Shown: in pieces, positions 16,943 to 24,594 of the stretch
Layout of the letters: every line of letters begins with the position of its first letter
How positions within the stretch are numbered: the first letter of the stretch is position 1
From: Syntrophaceae bacterium
Lineage (GTDB): Bacteria; Desulfobacterota; BSN033; UBA1163
Length of the DNA: 64,000 bases
Assembly: GCA_013388635.1 (NCBI GenBank)
Contig: JACAEX010000001.1
Coordinates: 1-64,000 of the forward strand
Reading direction: 5' to 3'
Made by a program: the position numbers and the translations under genes
Notes under the pieces: model-generated
What the model saw: only the letters and a program-made list of their open reading frames with translations
What the model was told of the DNA's origin: nothing
The model's database searches: none

Positions 16943-17110
16943 CTCCATGAAATGCGAATTTCGGATTGCGGATTTTTACTTATCAGTCCATAATTGTACG
17001 AACATTCCCTCCTCCGTCTGATGGGGGAGGGCGAGGGTGAGGGTGGACAAGATGAAGACCTTTTGGGTCCCCCCTCCCCTTCATCCCCTCCCACCGTGGG
17101 GCGGGGAGAT
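16943..17110. repeat. composite repeat block in the pilus operon
   Basis: Three repeat types are stacked: an ATTTCGGATTGCGGATTT fragment near 16950, a TCAGTCCATAATT inverted-repeat end at 16983-16995, and the GGGGAGGG...CCCTCCCC palindromic block at 17006-17110. No gene is present in this gap. Confidence 0.65.
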
Positions 17111-17167
17111 TTTGTGTGGATTCCTAAATTGAGATATTCCTCGGCCACTCTGCTCCTCGAATCCTTG

Positions 17168-17734
17168 CTATAAGGATATGATATGGATATTTAAGCCCAT
17201 CGTCACCCTTAGCAGGGGCAAAATCTCTTCGCTCCTTTCGATCTGAAGGCTCTCGATATTGATAAGGAACGGAAGTTCGTTGATCCCCTTTATATAATCC
17301 GCAAGTTTAGAGTAAGTGGAATGAAGCACGATCTGGACAGCGACCCTCCTGTACTGGAAAGGAGAAGATTCCTTCTTACCATCGGGCAGGGAAGCTCTCT
17401 CTTCCTGAGGGGTAAGGGAGACGACCTTGATCTGGGGAGAATCGCTCTCCTTCGCCAAATGTTTCAAGAAGGTTCTAAATTCTTCGCCTTTCAGGGTCCG
17501 CTCACTCAGAGCCTTGAGCTCTCTTTCAAGACGGCTGACCTCAGCCTCTACTGTTCCCATTCCCTTTGTCAGCAGGAGATATTGATCTATTTTTTGGTCT
17601 GCTGCCTTAATCTCCTGTTTCAATTGCAAAATCCTTCGGCTCTGAGGAGCATAATAGAGCCGATGGAAGCCCAGGATGGCGATGGCAATGGCTGCGAAGA
17701 TAACCAGTAGCTTCTCCCTCTTTTTTAGCGCCAT
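17168..17734 (-). CDS. PilO/MshJ-like inner-membrane platform protein
   Basis: One transmembrane helix (~9-27) is followed by a coiled coil (QLKQEIKAADQKIDQYLLL, then EAEVSRLERELKAL) and a ferredoxin-like domain (RRVAVQIVLHSTYSKLADYIKGI). This is the standard PilO plan. The protein pairs with the PilN-like half of the PilM-PilN fusion encoded just upstream to form the periplasmic platform ring. GAGGAGATC precedes the ATG. A 230-base repeat-containing gap separates it from the fusion gene. Confidence 0.82.
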   Translation of the reverse strand: MALKKREKLLVIFAAIAIAILGFHRLYYAPQSRRILQLKQEIKAADQKIDQYLLLTKGMGTVEAEVSRLERELKALSERTLKGEEFRTFLKHLAKESDSPQIKVVSLTPQEERASLPDGKKESSPFQYRRVAVQIVLHSTYSKLADYIKGINELPFLINIESLQIERSEEILPLLRVTMGLNIHIISL

Positions 17735-17964
17735 GATCTCCTCAAACTCTGATTCGTGAATGCGAAATCCTGAAAACTTCGAATGGCATAGAAAGTAACA
17801 TCCCGGGAGATTCTCTCCCCTTACTCATTTGCTCAGCCTCACCTTTACCCTGTGGGCTATGTTTCACTGCTCCACAGGGCAGGCCCTCCCCCATCAAGAG
17901 AGAAGGGTATCGGTTTAGATTTTCATGGTTCGTTTGCAAAAAACTCTTCATAGAGAGCTCCGTC
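17735..17964. other. repeat-bearing gap within the pilus operon
   Basis: No gene is seen. The middle (about 17815-17910) holds a CTCCCC...GAGAG repeat with a CCCTGTGG/CCACAGGG hairpin. Its presence in an otherwise compact operon indicates later insertion. Confidence 0.5.
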
Positions 17965-19680
17965 TTAGAGACGTGAGGCTTTCTCTGTTATGATGTCGCA
18001 GACGATCTCAAACTGCGATCCCGGCCGGTTGTATTCCTTCTGTTCGTCTGCCGAGATCAGTTTTGCATTCTTAAAGAGTGGAGACCTTTCAAGCCTCTCG
18101 ATGATCTGAGCCAGGGCATTAAGACACTGCAAATCAGTACCAAAGGCGATGCCTGTGATATGGAGCTCCCTCTCCTCGTCCTGTGGAGATTCTCCCTCTT
18201 TGGGTTTTGAAGTTTGGATTTGCTTTTTTAACGGTTTTCCCCTGGCCTGCACCGAGAGAACGGTCAATGTCGTATTCTCTGGCAGAAGCTGGCTCACTTC
18301 TCTCAAGATTTCACCAAATGGCACAGAGACCATCACAGACGACGGAAATAGAGAAAGCTTCTGTTTAATGTTTATCTCCTTCTCTTTTAGGAGAGTGAGT
18401 TTTGCCTGGAGCGTTTCAAGATCCTTCACCTTTGCTACCTTTGCATCCCGTTCTCTTTTGAGCGAAGCAACCTGGCCGCTCGTCCTCCAGATCATCGCAG
18501 AGAAGATAAGGAGAACGATCAAAGGAACCAGGAGAGGAATTGATTTGATAATACGGGCCTTGCTTAAAAAAGGTTCCTCAGCCGGCAGAAATTCGATCCT
18601 TTTCGGTTGAGCAAGGGCAAGACCTGCTGCGATCGTGAATCGTGAGCCCATTTGGTCGAGCATTTCAGCATCTATCTTTTTTGAATCGAATAACGTCCCT
18701 CTTATGGGATTGAAATGTTCAACCGGCAACCGGAGTTCCCTTTGCAGGTAAGAGGAGAAATTTCTCAGATGGGCGCCTCCACCGGTCAGAAGGATCCGAT
18801 CGATTCGATCCACATTAAACTGGTTTCTGTAGTAGTCCAGAGAACGACCGATCTCTCCTGCCATCTTCTCTAAAACAGACCTTACGAGAAAGTTTATCTT
18901 TGGCAGGTCGGTCGATTTATCCTGAGGCTTTTTATCATAAGTGCTCTCTGAAGGCGCTCCGACCTTTGGCTTCAGGCTCTCAGCTTTTTCATAAAGGAGA
19001 TCGGTCTCTTCCGCTGGACCGATTCCTTCCATAATCGCTCGGGTGATGTCAGTTCCAGAAGGGGTGACCACTCGAGAGAATTGCAGAGTCCTGCCCCTGA
19101 AGAGGTGAATGGAAGTTTTCTCTGCTCCGAGGTCGATCAGGGCGATCTCCTCTTCTTCTTTAATCCCGCCCCAGGTCAGAAGGGCATCCCAGAGGGCAAA
19201 GGGTTCAACATCGAGATGAACAGGTTCGAGTCCTGTCCCCTGGAGAATGGAGAGCGTCCGGTCGATGAAGGGATTCGGACAGGAGACCACCATCAGATCG
19301 AGTTTCTTGACATTGGCTTCAATCTTCTCTCCAAGAATATGAAAGTCAATCTGGGCTGTCTCAACAGGGAAGGGGAGACGCGCCTTGATCTCCCAGCGGA
19401 CTGCCTCTTTCAGTTCGGCCTTGGGCATATGGGGAATGGCGATCCGCTGGATATTGATCCCAGGGCCAGAGACAGCAAGCCTCACCTTTGCTCTTTTAAT
19501 TCCAACGTCTCTCAGAAGGGCCTTCAGGGCTTCGGACAGGTATCCTGTGCCCTCGCGATCCGTTTTAGGAAGAATTTTTTTAATTCCCAGACGAGTGAGG
19601 AAAGGCCCTTTGGAAGTCATTTTCAGGCCAATCAATTTAATTGAATGGGAACCAATGTCCAAACCAATCGTTTCAGGCAT
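17965..19680 (-). CDS. PilM-PilN fusion (MshI-like pilus platform protein)
   Basis: Residues 1-~350 are an actin-like PilM domain: IGLDIGSHSIKLI at the start, VRLAVSGPG, ALIDLGAEKTSIHLF and ILLTGGGAHLRNF. A transmembrane helix at ~375-397 (PLLVPLIVLLIFSAMIW) is followed by a coiled coil and a PilN-type domain (LREVSQLLPENTTLTVL). Separate PilM and PilN proteins normally interact through the short cytoplasmic tail of PilN. Here they are covalently joined in 571 residues, which would fix their 1:1 ratio. AGGAGATAGAT precedes the ATG. The PilO-like gene is directly downstream. Confidence 0.88.
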   Translation of the reverse strand: MPETIGLDIGSHSIKLIGLKMTSKGPFLTRLGIKKILPKTDREGTGYLSEALKALLRDVGIKRAKVRLAVSGPGINIQRIAIPHMPKAELKEAVRWEIKARLPFPVETAQIDFHILGEKIEANVKKLDLMVVSCPNPFIDRTLSILQGTGLEPVHLDVEPFALWDALLTWGGIKEEEEIALIDLGAEKTSIHLFRGRTLQFSRVVTPSGTDITRAIMEGIGPAEETDLLYEKAESLKPKVGAPSESTYDKKPQDKSTDLPKINFLVRSVLEKMAGEIGRSLDYYRNQFNVDRIDRILLTGGGAHLRNFSSYLQRELRLPVEHFNPIRGTLFDSKKIDAEMLDQMGSRFTIAAGLALAQPKRIEFLPAEEPFLSKARIIKSIPLLVPLIVLLIFSAMIWRTSGQVASLKRERDAKVAKVKDLETLQAKLTLLKEKEINIKQKLSLFPSSVMVSVPFGEILREVSQLLPENTTLTVLSVQARGKPLKKQIQTSKPKEGESPQDEERELHITGIAFGTDLQCLNALAQIIERLERSPLFKNAKLISADEQKEYNRPGSQFEIVCDIITEKASRL

Positions 19681-19751
19681 ATCTATCTCCTAAATGCGAA
19701 ACGAATACAAAATTGACAGATTAAGACTCATAATTCTGAACTCGGAACCCC

Positions 19752-19780
19752 GTAGGGAACGGTTTTAAACCGTTCCCTAC
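19752..19780. repeat. GTAGGGAACGG palindrome, copy 1
   Basis: A near-perfect 29-base palindrome with 14-bp arms. A variant with the same GTAG-GAAC ends is at 41112-41139. It lies 5 bases from the end of the MshP-like gene and could end its transcript. Confidence 0.6.
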
Positions 19781-19785
19781 CGAAC

Positions 19786-20862
19786 TCATATTACTCTTGC
19801 CCTGAAGGCAATGATCAAATAGACTCCGGGTTCGTATCTTCCTCCTCCAGACCCCGTCTCGTCTTTGCTGACGTTTCCGGTAGCCCCCGCAATCGTCATG
19901 ACCCTGTACGCATGTGTTTGGGATTGATCATTGCCCGATGAGTTTCGGTATTGAGCCGAACCAGGAGTAGTCCACCCAGCCGTTAGATTTCCCCAGGTAT
20001 TGTTATCCCGAGAGGCCCACGTTGCAAAAACGAGGGCTCCGTCCGTGATCGTGGTGATCCCTGGAATGGTGACGGTGTGGTTGGGTGCAGGGGGAGCGGG
20101 GAAGGTATTGGAAACCTGTGCTACATCTACCTCCCACACACTGCTTGTGTTGGAGGGCCTAAAAACGTGCATGACGACGATATGGGGATTGGTGTTACCG
20201 AAGGAAACGCTTGGATTGGCAGTCCATGTGCCATTGAACCTGCACCAGAATAGCCTTAACCGGCAGGTGTTCCCATTTTGCTGAGCCTCTGATGTCCAGC
20301 TCTGGCCTCCGGCGTTAGATATGGCGAGTGTTGCCGTATTGTCGCGAGATAAACCTATCATCAGGACAAGATCGCCTGCCTGCATACCCGCGGGAGGAGT
20401 TACCGCAGTTGGATTGGCGGTATTAAACCCGCCATCGATAGGAGTTGACGCTGATGCAAAATAAGAAATTGACATCAAGGAGCTGGTAAAGTTGGAGACA
20501 ACAATCCTTCTTCTTTCAGTGCCAGTAGGGACTTCTCCAACACAGATGAGTCTGTTATTAACAGAATCATAATCCAGAACGAACCTCCCTGCACCGAAGG
20601 ACCTTGTCATACTGTCCAAGCCGTTTAGTAGTGCAGGTGTTGTCCATGGTGGCGTTCGCGTGCAGGCATATTTTACAGCGAATTCGACTCCGGATTGGGC
20701 AATGAAGTATGCCTGGGTGGACTGGATCGGAAAAATATCGGATTTCTGCTTGCCTGAGATCAAATAGGAGAAGACGTATCCGATCGCCACCATTAAGAGC
20801 ATGGCAATGACCAGGAAGAGCACGGAAATACCTTTGGAATTTCTTACTGCTATATTTTTCAT
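19786..20862 (-). CDS. MshP/PilX-like minor pilin with large C-terminal domain
   Basis: The N-terminus (KGISVLFLVIAMLLMVAIGYVFSYLISG) is the membrane helix of PilX/MshP-class minor pilins, which often lack the usual Glu5. The region to ~130 continues as a pilin-like domain (AYFIAQSGVEFAVKYA). From ~135 to the end (358 aa) a separate beta-rich, Ser/Thr/Asn/Gly-rich domain begins SYFASASTPIDGG and contains PPAGMQAGDLVLMIGLSRD. This recalls domains on phage and surface proteins. MshP is usually about 150 residues, so this member carries some 200 extra. An adhesive or carbohydrate-binding tip role is inferred. It overlaps the preceding pilin gene by four bases. Confidence 0.7.
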   Translation of the reverse strand: MKNIAVRNSKGISVLFLVIAMLLMVAIGYVFSYLISGKQKSDIFPIQSTQAYFIAQSGVEFAVKYACTRTPPWTTPALLNGLDSMTRSFGAGRFVLDYDSVNNRLICVGEVPTGTERRRIVVSNFTSSLMSISYFASASTPIDGGFNTANPTAVTPPAGMQAGDLVLMIGLSRDNTATLAISNAGGQSWTSEAQQNGNTCRLRLFWCRFNGTWTANPSVSFGNTNPHIVVMHVFRPSNTSSVWEVDVAQVSNTFPAPPAPNHTVTIPGITTITDGALVFATWASRDNNTWGNLTAGWTTPGSAQYRNSSGNDQSQTHAYRVMTIAGATGNVSKDETGSGGGRYEPGVYLIIAFRARVI

Positions 20863-21584
20863 GTGCTCTCTTCCTCTTCCCAGTAGTTCTTAAAGTTCTT
20901 ATAGGTTGTATCTATTGCAGGGTTTTTTGGATGCACCTTTGTCTGTAAAGTCACGCTTGCCCCTGTTGCCGGATTGTCGAGCGTCAATTGAAGTTGAACC
21001 TCGCTTGAGGAGTAGCTGACAGCAAATGCAGATACGTTCTCAGCCATCGTGGTGGTGCGGGAAGGTGAAGCCTTGACCTTTTCAAGGGTCCTTGCGCCTG
21101 CGTTTCTTTGAAAAGTGATGCTTTCACTCGCAACGTCTTGCCCTGTTGCATGGACTCTTGTGAAAGTGATCGAGGATGCTGTGGTTCCTGTGATGGTATT
21201 CGCATCCCGGATATCCCTGCACATTCTCTCCATCGCCAATCTCCCTTCCTCCAAAAGGGCCTTCTGATCTTTGGTCATGGTGTATACTCTCATACTATCG
21301 GATACGAAGTGGATAGTAATCGCTGAGACGACCGACAAGATGACGATTACCGCGAGAATTTCAATCAGGGTAAAACCCCTTTCCAGTTCGGAGTTCGCCT
21401 GCCTGCCGGACAGGCATGGAGTTCGGAGTTCAGAGTTACTAGTCAGTCCATAATTGTGTGGACACTCGCCTTGCTTTGTCATTCCTGGCTCGACCAGGAA
21501 TCCAGTCTTTTCTCCTGGATTCCCGCCTTCGCGGGAATGGCGGCATGTCTTGTGAATTATGGACTCCTCAGTAAGATTCCGCAT
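20859..21584 (-). CDS. MshO-like minor pilin with repeat-derived leader
   Basis: The prepilin site ERGFTLIEI is intact and followed by a hydrophobic helix and a soluble domain (TKDQKALLEEGRLAMERMCRDIRDAN), the pattern of PilW/MshO minor pilins. Upstream of the cleavage site the frame runs through about 69 codons of repeat DNA: a 21436-21578 element with a GTCATTCCCG core, then GAACTCCGAACTC units. There is no ATG close to the processing site. In-frame ATGs are at 21584 and 21482, and both would give unusually long leaders (69 or 35 residues). The true start is uncertain. Whether prepilin peptidase accepts such a leader cannot be told. Confidence 0.7.
   Translation of the reverse strand: MRNLTEESIIHKTCRHSREGGNPGEKTGFLVEPGMTKQGECPHNYGLTSNSELRTPCLSGRQANSELERGFTLIEILAVIVILSVVSAITIHFVSDSMRVYTMTKDQKALLEEGRLAMERMCRDIRDANTITGTTASSITFTRVHATGQDVASESITFQRNAGARTLEKVKASPSRTTTMAENVSAFAVSYSSSEVQLQLTLDNPATGASVTLQTKVHPKNPAIDTTYKNFKNYWEEEEST
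21436..21578. repeat. inverted-repeat element with AGTCCATAATT ends
   Basis: ACTAGTCAGTCCATAATTGTG at the left end and AATTATGGACTCCTCAGTAAG at the right end are inverted copies. They enclose a GTCATTCCTGG...CGCGGGAATGGC core. The whole unit lies inside the 5' end of the MshO-like frame. Single ends of the same type are at 2395-2414 and 16978-16995. Confidence 0.75.
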
Positions 21585-21599
21585 TTCTTACTCTTTCAA

Positions 21600-22016
21600 T
21601 TACGGGAAAAACGTAACCACTGAATAGACGTCATACTCAGTACCTTCAGGGTCTCTCACACGAACCAGAATTCTTTTGTATCCCCTGTGATTCGTCGCCA
21701 GTATGCCATCGCCAACGACATTGAAGTCGCTGTCCACATAAAGTATCTCCCACCGCCATTGGTAGCCAGAGAATCCCGGAATGTCGGCGTACGCAGTCAT
21801 CGCAGTGGGGTCGAGGGCCGAGTTACGGTATTGATATTTCATTAATTCTTCCATCCGTTGATGGGCGAGAAACATCGCTGTGGTTGCCATCTCTGGCTTT
21901 CCACTCCCTTTCACGCCCGTTGCAAATGGAATGATGATCGCAGGCAGAAGAACGGCTGCCATGACAATCAGGATGATGATTTCAATAAGAGTAAAACCCC
22001 TGTTATTCATTCTCAT
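21600..22016 (-). CDS. MshD/PilV-like minor pilin
   Basis: A six-residue leader (MRMNNRG) precedes FTLIEIIILIV, with cleavage after G7 and Glu5 present. The 138-residue size and the segment FLAHQRMEELMKYQYRN after the helix resemble PilV/GspI/MshD minor pilins, which prime fibre assembly. The ATG is preceded by GGGGGAGGTA, which is the tail of the neighbouring repeat at 22019-22089. It sits between the GspH-like and MshO-like pilin genes, as in other MSHA minor-pilin clusters. Confidence 0.8.
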   Translation of the reverse strand: MRMNNRGFTLIEIIILIVMAAVLLPAIIIPFATGVKGSGKPEMATTAMFLAHQRMEELMKYQYRNSALDPTAMTAYADIPGFSGYQWRWEILYVDSDFNVVGDGILATNHRGYKRILVRVRDPEGTEYDVYSVVTFFP

Positions 22017-22018
22017 TA

Positions 22019-22089
22019 CCTCCCCCTCCCTTTATCCCTCCCCACCTGTGCCTGCCTGTCGGCAGACAGGGGGGAGGAAGGGGTGGGGG
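22019..22089. repeat. purine/pyrimidine-run repeat between two pilin genes
   Basis: A CCTCCCC...GGGGAGG block with an internal CCTGTCTGCCGACAGG hairpin fills the whole gap. On the minus strand its G-rich end forms the ribosome binding site of the next pilin gene. Confidence 0.6.
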
Positions 22090-22527
22090 TTATAAAATCT
22101 CGACTTTGCCGGTAAAGTTCCATATTCTGATCGTTTTCGATGTAGTTCCATCAGAAACTGTGACATCCACATACGAATCTGCAACCGGAATGGAAATCGG
22201 TTCTCCCACAGAGTTGAATCTCAGAGTGTAAGTGGAGCTGCTGATCCTCACCCCTTCCGGGAGTTGCCCCGAAGGGTCAAGACCGCTGGAAGGGGTGAAC
22301 GTATAAGTGGATGAGCTCTGAGTGAAATTTATCTCCTTTGTCACCCGATTGGCCATTGCATATTCCTGGGCATATCGAATGTCGGAGGCGACGATATAGG
22401 CCGCCCCATCCACGGAAACCGGGCCGGAGATGGTAAAATCAATTCTTGGCACTACCATCACGGCCAGAATCCCGATGATAATCATGATGAAGATCAGCTC
22501 GATTAAGGTGAACCCCCTCACCCCCAC
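22090..22527 (-). CDS. GspH/MshC-like minor pilin
   Basis: The processing site VRGFTLIEL is followed by a membrane helix (IFIMIIIGILAVMVVPRI) and a GspH-type beta domain (ASDIRYAQEYAMANRVTKEINF). A longer frame reaches 22674, but residues upstream of the leader are repeat translations. A GTG at 22525-22527 with GGGGAGAG just upstream would give a five-residue leader MGVRG and a 145-residue prepilin, the family norm. If so, the repeat at 22512-22625 itself provides both ribosome binding site and start codon. The upstream alternative would give a 54-residue leader. Confidence 0.75.
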   Translation of the reverse strand: MGVRGFTLIELIFIMIIIGILAVMVVPRIDFTISGPVSVDGAAYIVASDIRYAQEYAMANRVTKEINFTQSSSTYTFTPSSGLDPSGQLPEGVRISSSTYTLRFNSVGEPISIPVADSYVDVTVSDGTTSKTIRIWNFTGKVEIL

Positions 22528-22625
22528 ACTCTCCCCTGTGGGGAGAGGGGAAGAGGGAGGGGTGTTCGGGGTTCGGAGTCCCGCCCACCCTTTCCCTCCC
22601 CCTCGAGGGAGGAGGGTGGGAGAGA
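22512..22625. repeat. CTCTCCCC/GGGGAGAG repeat at the 5' end of the MshC-like pilin gene
   Basis: ACTCTCCCCTGTGGGGAGAGG is a palindrome core. Related blocks occur at 8729-8832 and 17006-17110. It overlaps the pilin start region. Confidence 0.65.
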
Positions 22626-22712
22626 GGGTGCAACCTAATTCTCCTGGGTTCACTGTCCGCCGTTTATCGTTCATCGTCTATCGTCCATCGTTCATTCTTT
22701 CCATTTGGATTC

Positions 22713-23930
22713 TCACTTAAAAATCTTTACTAAGTTCCACCAGGGCAAAAAGACTGCCAGTGCGAGGAAGAGAACTGCGACTCCCAAAAAGAGTGTCAAA
22801 AATGGCTCGATATAAGTAGAAAGTTTTTTGATCGTATTATCCGCCTCGATGTCATAGTATTCCGTCACCCTCGTCAGCATGGAATCCAGAGTCCCAGAGG
22901 ATTCACCCACGGAGACCATCTGGATGACGAGAGGGGTAAACATTTGTGTCTCCCTCATCGAATCAGTCAGGCTCTTTCCTTGCCTCACGTATTGACGGAT
23001 CTCTTCAATCGCCTTGGAAATCCTGACATTGTTGATCGTGGTCGAGGTGATTTCAAGCGTGTCAAGGATCGGAATGCCGCTCCGGTTGAGCATGACAAAG
23101 ATGAAGGTGAACCGGGAGAGGGCGATCTTTAAGAAGAGGGGTCCGAAGACCGGGATTCTCATTTTAAAGCTATCCCAGAGGTATCTGCCGTTCTCCGTAT
23201 TGAGATAACGCTTGAGAAGGATTGGAACTCCAATACCCACAGCCAGCAGAACGTACCAGTAATGCTGAAAGAGATCGTTGATCCCGATCATGATCCGGGT
23301 CGGAAGGGGGAGGGGGGTCTTGAACTGGGCAAAGACCTGGGCAAACCGAGGGATGATAAACATGACCAGAACCGCAAATGCAATAGCCAATGAAAGGATG
23401 ACGATCTTTGGATAACGGGTCGCCTCTTTCACCCTCTGCCGGGTTCTCAACTCCCTTTCTGAAAGGGTGACAAAACGATCCAGTGATTCGCCTAACATAC
23501 CGGAGGTCTCACCCGCACGAACCATATTGACATAGATGGTTGAAAAGACATCAGGGTATTTTGCCATGGCCCCATGAAGCGTGCTGCCGCTCTCGATCTG
23601 TTTGTGAACCTCCTCAAGGACCTTTTTGAATTTCTTATTCTTCGTCTGTTCCGCAATGCTCTGCAATCCGAGGAGGATGGGCAGCCCAGCCTTATAGAGT
23701 GTTGAGAGCTGCTGGCTGAAGACGATCAGCTCCTCCAGCTTGACCTTCTGAAACCGTGTCCATAAGTCCGAAAGGTCAAGGGATGCCGCCTGTTCTGCCT
23801 TTTCAATGGAGATCGGGAAGTACCCGAGTGCATGGAGTTGATCCCCTGCGAGTTGAACGTTGGGGGCATCGATCGTTCCAACCGCTGCGTTTCCAGATCT
23901 GTCTCTCACTCGATATTTGAAAATTGGCAT
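22713..23930 (-). CDS. mshG: type IV pilus inner-membrane platform protein, MshG/PilC/GspF family
   Basis: This polytopic protein (405 aa) is the rotor-like platform driven by the assembly ATPase. Two GspF repeats are clear. The first (~70-190) contains FSQQLSTLYKAGLPILLGL and PDVFSTIYVNMVRAGETSGML; the second (~275-395) contains FTFIFVMLNRSGIPILDTLEIT and MVSVGESSGTLDSML. Transmembrane helices lie at ~170-190, ~225-240 and ~375-395. The start MPIFKYRVRDRSGN is canonical. It opens the minus-strand pilus cluster, with the GspH-like pilin gene about 185 bases downstream across a repeat. Confidence 0.93.
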   Translation of the reverse strand: MPIFKYRVRDRSGNAAVGTIDAPNVQLAGDQLHALGYFPISIEKAEQAASLDLSDLWTRFQKVKLEELIVFSQQLSTLYKAGLPILLGLQSIAEQTKNKKFKKVLEEVHKQIESGSTLHGAMAKYPDVFSTIYVNMVRAGETSGMLGESLDRFVTLSERELRTRQRVKEATRYPKIVILSLAIAFAVLVMFIIPRFAQVFAQFKTPLPLPTRIMIGINDLFQHYWYVLLAVGIGVPILLKRYLNTENGRYLWDSFKMRIPVFGPLFLKIALSRFTFIFVMLNRSGIPILDTLEITSTTINNVRISKAIEEIRQYVRQGKSLTDSMRETQMFTPLVIQMVSVGESSGTLDSMLTRVTEYYDIEADNTIKKLSTYIEPFLTLFLGVAVLFLALAVFLPWWNLVKIFK

Positions 23931-24067
23931 GGGTTAATCCCGGTTGTCCTGTTTTCAGAAAAAGCTTTAGCCCGTCCCGCAGAAAGCCCCATAATTTATC
24001 ACGGGGATGAATGCTGTAAATCCGGGGAAGCCCCATGAGCCCCTTTTTAACGCGAAGACGGTGTTTA

Positions 24068-24150
24068 CACGTTTTGTCATTCCGGACTTGATCCGGAATC
24101 CAGTGTTCTTGCTCTGGATTCCCGCTTTCGCGGGAATGACACCTCTTGGA
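24068..24150. repeat. GTCATTCCGG...CGGGAATGACA repeat
   Basis: The left arm (TTTTGTCATTCCGGACTTGA) and right arm (CGCTTTCGCGGGAATGACA) flank GGAATCCAG...CTGGATTCC, giving nested inverted repeats. It is the clearest intergenic copy of the family inserted in the YfhO-like gene. The rest of the 290-base gap between the response regulator and mshG has no gene. Confidence 0.7.
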
Positions 24151-24220
24151 TCATTGTAAAGAAGTATTAGAAACATGGCATCAGTTTTTAGTTCGAACTG
24201 TTTAATTCAATCTCTCCGAA

Positions 24221-24592
24221 CTATTTGTTCAGATATTGCTTCACCTTTTTCATCAGTTCATCCATGTCGAAGGGTTTGGTGACGTACTCATCCGCGCCTG
24301 TCTCCATTCCGAGAACCTTATCCTTCTCCTGGGTCTTGGCCGTCAGCATGATGATGGGGATATGCTTATACTTTTCATCAAATTTCAAGAGCCGGCATAC
24401 CTTGTACCCGTCCAGTTTTGGGAGCATGAGGTCGAGGAGGATCAGATCGGGATTCTCCTTTCGAGCCAGATTCAAGGCGTCCTCACCGTTATAGCTGACC
24501 AGGACATTGAAGCCCTCAATCTCCAATGGGAAACGGACGGTTTCCACGAGATCAGGTTCATCATCGACGACCAGTATCTTCTTCTTGCTCAT
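24221..24592 (-). CDS. single-domain response regulator (CheY/PleD-type receiver)
   Basis: A stand-alone receiver domain of 123 residues with the acidic pair D10-D11, phosphoacceptor D54, T84 and K106 all present. It therefore looks phosphorylation-competent and, lacking an output domain, should act by binding a partner. The hybrid kinase gene ends two bases upstream of its start, so the two are probably one transcript and a kinase-regulator pair. Its position just before the pilus genes suggests control of pilus function, but this is only positional. Confidence 0.88.
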   Translation of the reverse strand: MSKKKILVVDDEPDLVETVRFPLEIEGFNVLVSYNGEDALNLARKENPDLILLDLMLPKLDGYKVCRLLKFDEKYKHIPIIMLTAKTQEKDKVLGMETGADEYVTKPFDMDELMKKVKQYLNK

Positions 24593-24594
24593 TT

